From: Devosia sp. YIM 151766
GTDB lineage: Bacteria; Pseudomonadota; Alphaproteobacteria; Rhizobiales; Devosiaceae
Length of the DNA stretch: 64,000 nucleotides
Assembly (NCBI RefSeq): GCF_030285925.1
Contig: NZ_CP127251.1
Span: 1-64,000 of the forward strand
Direction: 5' to 3'
Under the pieces are notes generated by a model, which did no database searches, was not told where the DNA came from, and saw nothing but the letters and a program-made list of their open reading frames with translations. The translations under genes were made by a program, and so were the position numbers. How positions within the stretch are numbered: the first letter of the stretch is position 1; every line of letters begins with the position of its first letter. Positions 55,357-64,000 of this stretch are shown here, in pieces.

Positions 55357-56889
55357 ATGCAGGACATCATTTCCGCCCTCGAGAACAAGCGCGCCGAAGC
55401 GCGGCTAGGCGGCGGGCAGCGGCGCATCGATATTCAGCATGGCAAGGGCAAGCTCACCGCGCGCGAGCGGCTCGACGTGCTGCTCGATCCCGGTTCTTTC
55501 GAAGAATACGACATGTTCGTCACCCATCGGGCCACCGATTTCGGCATGGCCGAGACGATCATTCCCGGCGATGGCGTGGTCACCGGCTGGGGCACGATCG
55601 ACGGGCGGCTGGTCTATGTGTTTTCGCAGGACTTCACCGTTTTCGGCGGTTCGCTCAGCGAAACCCACGCCAAGAAGATCTGCAAGATCATGGACCTGGC
55701 CATGCAGAACGGCGCGCCGGTAATCGGGCTCAACGATAGCGGCGGCGCCCGCATCCAGGAAGGCGTCGCGTCGCTGGGCGGTTATGCCGATGTGTTCTGG
55801 CGCAATGTGCAGGCCTCGGGCGCGGTGCCGCAGATTTCGGTGATCATGGGTCCCTGCGCCGGCGGCGCGGTCTATTCGCCAGCCATGACCGACTTCATCT
55901 ATATGGTCGAGGATTCGAGCTATATGTTCGTCACCGGACCGGATGTGGTCAAGACCGTCACCAATGAAAGCGTCACCCAGGAAGAATTGGGCGGCGCGTC
56001 CACCCATACCAAAATCTCCTCGGTGGCCGATGCGGCCTTCGCCAATGACATCGAGACGCTGCTGGAAGTGCGGCGGCTGTTCTCCTATCTACCGCCCGCC
56101 GCCGGCCAAAAATCGCCGCGCCTTCCCACCCACGATCCCGTCGACAGGCGCGACGACAAGCTCGACACCATCATTCCCGATAGCGCCAACAAGCCCTATG
56201 ACATGCGCGAGGTCATCGAGACCGTCGCCGACGAAAGCGAGTTCCTCGAAATCCAGAAGGATCATGCCGGCAATATCCTGGTCGGCTTCATCCGGCTCGA
56301 CGGCCATAGCGTCGGCGTCGTCGCCAATCAGCCGCTGATGCTGGCGGGGTGTCTCGACATCAATGCCTCAAAAAAGGCGGCGCGCTTCATCCGCTTCTGC
56401 GATGCTTTCGACATCCCCATCCTGACCTTTGTCGACGTGCCCGGCTTCCTGCCCGGCGTGGCCCAGGAATATGGCGGCATCATCAAGCATGGTGCCAAGC
56501 TCTTGTTCGCCTATTCCGAGGCCAGCGTACCGCTGGTCACCGTCATCACGCGGAAAGCCTATGGCGGGGCCTATGACGTCATGGCGAGCAAGCACATCAA
56601 GGCCGATGTGAACTATGCCTGGCCATCGGCCGAAATCGCCGTCATGGGGGCCAAGGGCGCGACGGAAATCCTCTATCGCTCGGAACTGGGCGACAAGGAG
56701 AAGATCGCCCAGCGCACCGCCGATTACGAAGCGCGCTTCGCCAATCCCTTCGTCGCCGCCGAGCGCGGCTTCATCGACGACGTCATCATGCCCCACGGCA
56801 CCAGACGCCGCGTCATCCGCGCCTTCTCGACCCTCAGGCACAAATCCGTGCAGGGTCCGAAGAAGAAGCATAACAATATTCCGCTGTGA
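55357..56889 (+). CDS. pccB: Propionyl-CoA carboxylase beta subunit
   Basis: PccB is the carboxyltransferase half of propionyl-CoA carboxylase, making methylmalonyl-CoA. The 510-residue protein has the typical length. Landmarks are [61 protein letters not shown] and the C-terminal [26 protein letters not shown], ending [12 protein letters not shown] 55357 follows GGGAGG; the frame runs back to 55177 through the operator region. pccA lies downstream after one small gene. Confidence 0.95.
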   Translation: MQDIISALENKRAEARLGGGQRRIDIQHGKGKLTARERLDVLLDPGSFEEYDMFVTHRATDFGMAETIIPGDGVVTGWGTIDGRLVYVFSQDFTVFGGSLSETHAKKICKIMDLAMQNGAPVIGLNDSGGARIQEGVASLGGYADVFWRNVQASGAVPQISVIMGPCAGGAVYSPAMTDFIYMVEDSSYMFVTGPDVVKTVTNESVTQEELGGASTHTKISSVADAAFANDIETLLEVRRLFSYLPPAAGQKSPRLPTHDPVDRRDDKLDTIIPDSANKPYDMREVIETVADESEFLEIQKDHAGNILVGFIRLDGHSVGVVANQPLMLAGCLDINASKKAARFIRFCDAFDIPILTFVDVPGFLPGVAQEYGGIIKHGAKLLFAYSEASVPLVTVITRKAYGGAYDVMASKHIKADVNYAWPSAEIAVMGAKGATEILYRSELGDKEKIAQRTADYEARFANPFVAAERGFIDDVIMPHGTRRRVIRAFSTLRHKSVQGPKKKHNNIPL

Positions 56890-56899
56890 GAGGGCAGGT

Positions 56900-57142
56900 A
56901 TGGGTGAGTTCTGGGTCTATGAAAACTGGACGCATAAGCGGGCGCGGGTTCATCTGGCCCATTGCTCGTTCTGCAATCATGGCCGCGGGCATCAGGCTGG
57001 TACGGGAGAAAGGAACGGAAAATGGCATGGGCCTTACGATGACGGCGAGACCGCCAGCCGGCGCGCTGTGATGACCGGACATGCGGATATGGCAGGTTGC
57101 GGCCATTGTGGCGCGACATTCTCGTCGGGCAGGACCATATGA
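56900..57142 (+). CDS. Small four-cysteine (zinc-ribbon-like) protein between pccB and pccA
   Basis: The 80-residue protein begins MGEFWVYENWTHKRARVHLA and has two CxxC pairs, Cys22/Cys25 (HCSFCNHGRG) and Cys67/Cys70 (AGCGHCG). This spacing fits a small zinc ribbon. AGGGCAGG lies just before ATG 56900, and its stop overlaps the pccA ATG (ATGA), so it is translated within the operon. I recall similar small proteins in other proteobacteria but know no function; a role in carboxylase assembly or regulation is conjecture. Confidence 0.75.
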   Translation: MGEFWVYENWTHKRARVHLAHCSFCNHGRGHQAGTGERNGKWHGPYDDGETASRRAVMTGHADMAGCGHCGATFSSGRTI

Positions 57143-59121
57143 CCATCACCAAACTTCTCATCGCCAATCGCGGCGAAATTGCCTGCCGGGTCATCAAGAC
57201 CGCCAAGCGCATGGGCATGGCCACGGTGGCGGTCTATTCCGATGCCGATAAGGAAGCGCTGCATGTGCGCATGGCCGACGAGGCGGTGCATATCGGCGCC
57301 TCGCCGGTCAAGGATTCCTATCTCCGGATCGACAGGATCATCGCCGCTTGTAAGCAGACCGGCGCCGAGGCCGTGCATCCCGGCTATGGTTTCCTCTCCG
57401 AAAACGCCCCCTTTGCCGCGGCTCTGGAGCAGGAGGGTATCATCTTTGTCGGCCCGCCGCCCAAAGCCATCGAGGCCATGGGCGACAAGATCACCAGTAA
57501 AAAACTTGCCGCCGAGGCCGGCGTTTCCACGGTGCCCGGCCATATGGGCCTGATCGAAGACGCCGAACACGCCGTCAAAATTGCCAGATCAGTCGGCTAT
57601 CCGGTGATGATCAAGGCTTCGGCCGGCGGCGGCGGCAAGGGCATGCGCATTGCCTGGAACGATGCCGAGGCGCGCGAGGGCTTCGAGCGCTCCAAATCCG
57701 AGGCGGCTTCCTCCTTTGGCGACGATCACATCTTCATCGAGAAATTCGTCACCGAGCCGCGCCATATCGAAATCCAGCTGATCGCCGACGCCCATGGCAA
57801 TGTGTTCTATCTGCATGAGCGCGAATGCTCGATCCAGCGCCGCAACCAGAAGGTGATCGAGGAAGCGCCCTCGCCTTTCCTCGACGAGGCGACGCGCAAG
57901 GCCATGGGCGAGCAAGCGGTGGCGCTGGCCAGGGCGGTCGGCTATCGCAGCGCCGGGACGGTGGAATTCATCGTCGACAGGGACAAGAAGTTCTATTTCC
58001 TCGAAATGAATACCCGCCTCCAGGTCGAACATCCCGTGACCGAACTGATCACCGGGCTGGACCTGGTGGAATTGATGCTGCGCGTCGCCAATGGCGAACA
58101 GCTGCCGCTGAACCAGAGCCAGGTGCAGCGCCATGGCTGGGCCATCGAGAGTCGGCTCTATGCCGAGGATCCCTATCGCAATTTCCTGCCCTCGACGGGC
58201 CGGCTGACCCGCTATCGCCCGCCCGAGGAAAGCGCCGGCGACGATCTGGTGGTGCGCAACGATACCGGCGTGTTCGAGGGCGGCGAGATTTCCACCTTCT
58301 ACGATCCGATGATCGCCAAGCTGTGCATCTGGGCGCCGACGCGGCTGGCGGCCATCGACGCCATGGGACTGGCGCTGGATTCTTTCGAGGTCGAAGGCGT
58401 CGGCAACAATTTGCCGTTCCTCTCCACGGTGATGGAACAGCAGCGGTTTCGCGACGGGCGCCTGACCACCGGCTATATCGCCGAGGAATTCCCCGAGGGC
58501 TTTGCGGGCGCCGAACTCAACGACATGCACCATTTCGACGTCAGCGCCGCCGCCGCTTTGCTGATGGCGCGCCGCGAGCAGCGCCGCGGCGGCACCGAGG
58601 CGGAAAGCCGATGGCATGTGCAGGTGGGCGACAGGGCCGAAACGGTCGTGCTCCACCAGAAGGGGCTCGAAAGCGTCGTCGATCTGGGCTGGCGCAGCGA
58701 GGCGGCGCATCTGCACTGGCAGCCCGGCGATAATCTGGCCCGCATCGATTGGTCCGGCGGCCGCCATGCGGTGCTCAAGGTCAACCCTACCACGTCCGGC
58801 TTCCGCATCCGCTATCGCGGCGCCGATCTCACAATCGTGGTGCTGCGGCCCCATATCGCGCAATATCTCAAGCATATGCCGGTCAAGGTGCCGCCGGACA
58901 TGAGCCGCTTCCTGCTCTGCCCCATGCCGGGCCAGGTGGTGCGGATCGACGTCGCCGAGGGCGATGTGGTCGAGGACGGACAGACCCTGGCGGTGGTCGA
59001 AGCCATGAAGATGGAAAACGTCCTCAAGGCGGAAAAACGGGCCCGGGTCACCAAGGTGCATGTCGTGCCCGGCGCGGTGCTGGCGGTGGACCAGGTGATG
59101 ATCGAATTCGAGGCGGCGTAA
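57139..59121 (+). CDS. pccA: Propionyl-CoA carboxylase alpha subunit (biotin)
   Basis: PccA contains biotin carboxylase and biotin carrier domains. The 660-residue protein starts with the carboxylase N-terminus (KLLIANRGEIACRVIKTAKRMG). The ATP-grasp loop is KASAGGGGKGMRI, and EMNTRLQVEHPVTE is near residue 290. The BT domain occupies the middle, and the C-terminal biotin site VVEAMKMENVLKAEKRARV carries the modified Lys. ATG 57139 overlaps the small gene stop. scpA follows after 54 bases. Confidence 0.95.
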   Translation: MTITKLLIANRGEIACRVIKTAKRMGMATVAVYSDADKEALHVRMADEAVHIGASPVKDSYLRIDRIIAACKQTGAEAVHPGYGFLSENAPFAAALEQEGIIFVGPPPKAIEAMGDKITSKKLAAEAGVSTVPGHMGLIEDAEHAVKIARSVGYPVMIKASAGGGGKGMRIAWNDAEAREGFERSKSEAASSFGDDHIFIEKFVTEPRHIEIQLIADAHGNVFYLHERECSIQRRNQKVIEEAPSPFLDEATRKAMGEQAVALARAVGYRSAGTVEFIVDRDKKFYFLEMNTRLQVEHPVTELITGLDLVELMLRVANGEQLPLNQSQVQRHGWAIESRLYAEDPYRNFLPSTGRLTRYRPPEESAGDDLVVRNDTGVFEGGEISTFYDPMIAKLCIWAPTRLAAIDAMGLALDSFEVEGVGNNLPFLSTVMEQQRFRDGRLTTGYIAEEFPEGFAGAELNDMHHFDVSAAAALLMARREQRRGGTEAESRWHVQVGDRAETVVLHQKGLESVVDLGWRSEAAHLHWQPGDNLARIDWSGGRHAVLKVNPTTSGFRIRYRGADLTIVVLRPHIAQYLKHMPVKVPPDMSRFLLCPMPGQVVRIDVAEGDVVEDGQTLAVVEAMKMENVLKAEKRARVTKVHVVPGAVLAVDQVMIEFEAA

Positions 59122-59175
59122 TGGGTTTTGAACCGAAGTTTTGCGCCTTGACGACACCGAGTGAGGGGATGGCCC

Positions 59176-61286
<2,111 letters not shown>

Positions 61287-61290
<4 letters not shown>

Positions 61291-61697
61291 TCGGGCGTCT
61301 CAACCACATCGCCATCGCCGTGCCCGACCTGGCCGCCGCCACCGCGAAATATCGCGACCAGCTGGGCGCGCAAGTGGGCGTGCCACAGCCCCTGCCCGAG
61401 CATGGGGTGACCGTGGTGTTCATCGATACCGGCAATACCAAGATCGAGCTGCTCGAAATTCTGGGCGAGAATTCGCCTATCGCCCCGTTCCTCGAGAAGA
61501 ATCCGAGCGGCGGGATGCATCATGTCTGTTTTGAGGTACCCGATCTCGCCGCCAGCGTGGCGCAATTGCGGGCCAGCGGCGCTCGGGTGCTGGGCGATGG
61601 CGCACCGAAAATCGGGGCGCATGGCCGGCCCGTCGTCTTCCTGCATCCCAAGGATTTCGACGGCACGCTGATCGAGCTGGAAGAAGTCGGAGAATAA
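61287..61697 (+). CDS. mce: Methylmalonyl-CoA epimerase
   Basis: Mce converts (S)- to (R)-methylmalonyl-CoA, linking PccAB to ScpA. The 136-residue protein has the vicinal-oxygen-chelate fold with metal ligands in [24 protein letters not shown] and [10 protein letters not shown]. The ATG overlaps the scpA stop (ATGA). It closes the propionyl-CoA operon. Confidence 0.94.
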
Positions 61698-61825
61698 TGC
61701 GTGCGGCATTTGCTTGGCGTTTACCACAAAGCCACTTGGCCGCGCCGATAAGGCTCTCGTCAATTCCTGGCCGCTAGCATCTGTTCGAGAATAAGCAGAG
61801 CGCATCCGCTCGAACAGGCGTCAGA

Positions 61826-64000
61826 ATGACCGAGGCCAGCAGCGAGACACATCGCGGGGACTGGCGGCGCACCATGCTGGTGCCCGTGCTTCTGGCGCTG
61901 GGCGTCATCCTGATCGCTGGCATCCTGCTCGACCGCCAGAACCTGCAGATCGCCGAAAGCCGCCTGCGCGCCGAGACGCTGGCGGAGATTTCGGTGATCC
62001 GCGCCAAGCTGGAAGGCCATCTCGCCAGCAATGTGCAATTGGTCAGGGGGCTGGTGGCCACCATCAGCACCGAGCCGGACATGGATCAGGCCCGCTACAA
62101 TGCGCTGGCGCGCAATCTCTTCGAAAAAAGCAGCCAATTGCGCTCGGTGGCCGCAGCGCCCGACCTCGTCATCCGCATGACCTATCCGCTGGCCGGCAAT
62201 GAGGCTGCGATCGGCCTCGACTACCGCAATAATCCCGAACAATGGGCGGCGGTCGAACAGGTGCTGGTCACCAACCAGCTCAACATTGCCGGGCCGGTCG
62301 ATCTGGTCCAGGGCGGGCTGGGCTTTGTCGGTCGCTTTCCCGTCCATGTCGGGGAAGGCGCATCCCGGCATTTCTGGGGCCTGGTCGCGGCCGTGGTCGA
62401 TGCCGAGCAACTCTATGCCGATAGCGGTCTCACCGATCCGGCCCAGGCCTTGACGATTTCCATCACCGGCCATGACGGCACCGGCGGCAATGGCCGGCGC
62501 TTTTTCGGCCCCGATCTCACGGATGCCCGCCCTGTGCTGGCCGATGTGGTCCTGCCCGCAGGCACCTGGCAGATCGCCGCCATTCCCCTGGAAGGCTGGG
62601 CGCCCAATTCCGCCAGCATCTGGGCGCTGCGCGGCGTGATCCTGGCCGCCGGGGTGCTGATCCTGTTCCCGATAGCGGTCACCGCCCGCATGGTCAGCCA
62701 GCGGCATGATTATATCCGCACCCTGGGCGCCCGCGAGGCGGAACTGGCCAAGCTGACGCGGCGGCTCAATCTGGCGCTCGACGTCTCCAAGGTCGGTGTG
62801 TGGGAGATGGATGTGGCCACCGGCATCGAGACCTGGGACCATCGCACAAGGGAATTATACGGCTTCCCCGAATGCAATGCGCCGCCCAGCCATGAGCTTT
62901 GGCGCGGCGCCGTACATCCCGAGGACCGCGACCGCGCCGAGAGCGATTTCCGCAGCATGATCGGCAAGGGTCGCTATGAATCGGATTATCGCGTCGTGCT
63001 GCCGGACGGCGCCATACGCCATGTGCGTTCGGTGGCGGCGCTGTTCGCCGAGCCGGGCCAGGCCGAGAAGGTGATCGGCGTCAATTGGGACATGACGCCC
63101 GACGTCCTGCTGAACGAGGATTTGCGGCTCGCCAAGCGCCAGGCCGAGGCCCGGGCCAGCGAATTGGAGGCGGCGCGCATCCGCATCGAGCACAATGCGC
63201 TGCATGACAGCCTGACCGGCCTGCCCAATCGCCGCTATCTCGACGAGGTGCTGCAACGCCATGCCGAGGACGGCTATTTCGGCAGTGGCTCCATCGCCCT
63301 GCTGCATATCGACCTCGACCGCTTCAAGCAGATCAACGACACGCTGGGCCATGCGGCGGGCGACGCCATGCTGATCCATGCCAGCAAGGTGCTGCGCGCC
63401 AATTGCCTCAAGACCGATTTCGTCGCCCGTATCGGCGGGGATGAATTCGTCATCGTCTCCAGCGCCGGCGCCGCCGACCGGCAATTGCACCTGATGGCCG
63501 ATCGCATCGTCAAGGAAATGCGCAAGCCTGCCGTGCATGAGGGCCATGAATGCCGCTTCGGCGTCAGCATCGGCGTAGCGGTGAGCCGGGCGGCGAGCAT
63601 CGACGTCAAGCAATTGCTGATCAATGCCGATATTGCGCTCTACCGCGCCAAGGGGCGGGGCCGGAACCGGCACGAATTCTTCTCCGAGGCGCTCCAGGCC
63701 GAGGTCGTCCATACCAAGAGGGTGGCCGACGAGATATTGGCGGCGCTCGACGCCGATGCCTTCATCGCCCATTACCAGCCGCAATTCGACGCCCATAGCC
63801 TCGACCTGGTCGGGGTGGAGGCGCTGGTGCGCTGGCGGCATGGCGAGGGCCTCAAGGCGCCGGACAGCTTCATGGCGATTGCCGAGGAACTCAATGTCAT
63901 GGCCCAGATCGACCAGATCGTCCTGGAACGGACGCTGGCTGACCTGCGCCAATGGGACGCCAAGGGTCTCGTCGTGCCGCGCGCCTCGGTGAATGTCTCG
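61826..64000 (+). CDS. CHASE-PAS-GGDEF-EAL signalling protein (cut by window end)
   Basis: The open frame from ATG 61826 runs past the end of the window (725 residues visible). An N-terminal helix (MLVPVLLALGVILIAGILL) precedes a periplasmic CHASE domain (AAIGLDYRNNPEQWAAVEQ; GPVDLVQGGLGFVGRFPV). A second helix lies near residue 275, and a PAS domain follows (VGVWEMDVATGIETWD; HPEDRDRAESDF). The GGDEF domain is intact (HDSLTGLPNRRYLDEV; ARIGGDEFVIV). The EAL domain begins (FIAHYQPQFDAHS; VGVEALVRWRHGEG) but is truncated. It should make or break cyclic di-GMP; which activity dominates cannot be told. Confidence 0.92.
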   Translation, partial: MTEASSETHRGDWRRTMLVPVLLALGVILIAGILLDRQNLQIAESRLRAETLAEISVIRAKLEGHLASNVQLVRGLVATISTEPDMDQARYNALARNLFEKSSQLRSVAAAPDLVIRMTYPLAGNEAAIGLDYRNNPEQWAAVEQVLVTNQLNIAGPVDLVQGGLGFVGRFPVHVGEGASRHFWGLVAAVVDAEQLYADSGLTDPAQALTISITGHDGTGGNGRRFFGPDLTDARPVLADVVLPAGTWQIAAIPLEGWAPNSASIWALRGVILAAGVLILFPIAVTARMVSQRHDYIRTLGAREAELAKLTRRLNLALDVSKVGVWEMDVATGIETWDHRTRELYGFPECNAPPSHELWRGAVHPEDRDRAESDFRSMIGKGRYESDYRVVLPDGAIRHVRSVAALFAEPGQAEKVIGVNWDMTPDVLLNEDLRLAKRQAEARASELEAARIRIEHNALHDSLTGLPNRRYLDEVLQRHAEDGYFGSGSIALLHIDLDRFKQINDTLGHAAGDAMLIHASKVLRANCLKTDFVARIGGDEFVIVSSAGAADRQLHLMADRIVKEMRKPAVHEGHECRFGVSIGVAVSRAASIDVKQLLINADIALYRAKGRGRNRHEFFSEALQAEVVHTKRVADEILAALDADAFIAHYQPQFDAHSLDLVGVEALVRWRHGEGLKAPDSFMAIAEELNVMAQIDQIVLERTLADLRQWDAKGLVVPRASVNVS

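Noticed and set aside
59122..59175. Cobalamin riboswitch in front of scpA
   Set aside because: The gap is only 54 bases and has no B12-box; scpA lies within the pcc operon.
61760..63952. Two long minus-strand frames at the end of the window
   Set aside because: The plus strand there encodes a clear CHASE-PAS-GGDEF-EAL protein that simply lacks a stop within the window.

Overview
The window is a GC-rich alphaproteobacterial chromosome segment. It opens exactly on the ATG of dnaA, so the assembly was probably rotated to that gene. Several neighbourhoods point to Hyphomicrobiales: ahcY / DUF2937 / HPr / EIIA / HprK / ChvG / ChvI beside pckA, a DivL-type pseudo-kinase beside tsaE, Irr-type operators in front of an MbfA-type ferritin-exporter, and a PccR-type regulator beside the propionyl-CoA genes. 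A Devosia-like lineage is my guess; the sequence alone does not prove it.

Layout. 1-6.5 kb: dnaA, dnaN, recF, gyrB (replication). 6.6-16.7 kb: the main accessory block. It holds a flavin reductase, a small HapK-like protein and a LuxR-type regulator on the minus strand. Divergent from these are a group-D flavin monooxygenase, a ribose-family ABC importer, a large protein resembling the N,N-dimethylformamidase large subunit, and an iron-type alcohol dehydrogenase. 16.7-23 kb: a secreted protein of unknown function, an aldo/keto reductase, trhO, mbfA with tandem Irr boxes, a copper-chaperone pair and a D-amino-acid dehydrogenase. 23-38.8 kb: housekeeping genes (lepA, an NDUFA9-like protein, a GFA protein, tRNA-Leu, lnt, tsaB-rimI-fur-plsC, tRNA-Arg, tag, an FKBP isomerase, a lytic transglycosylase, a response regulator, polA, tsaE).

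39-49.7 kb: divL, ahcY, then the minus-strand series chvI-chvG-hprK-EIIA-HPr-DUF2937, with pckA diverging from chvI. 49.8-53.8 kb: a SleB-type hydrolase, a HAD phosphatase, SelO and a gamma-carbonic anhydrase. 53.8-61.7 kb: the methylmalonyl-CoA pathway, with a divergent PccR-like regulator followed by pccB, a small four-cysteine protein, pccA, scpA and mce. The window ends inside a CHASE-PAS-GGDEF-EAL signalling gene.

How the parts work together. The propionyl-CoA set is complete from propionyl-CoA to succinyl-CoA. The 6.6-16.7 kb block looks like a self-contained route that imports, oxidises and hydrolyses an unknown, probably nitrogen-containing, compound under LuxR-type control; it is the best candidate for an undescribed system. 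A family of palindromes around GTCACCCTCGCG sits in three convergent gene junctions. I see no CRISPR array, transposase, integrase or origin of replication.
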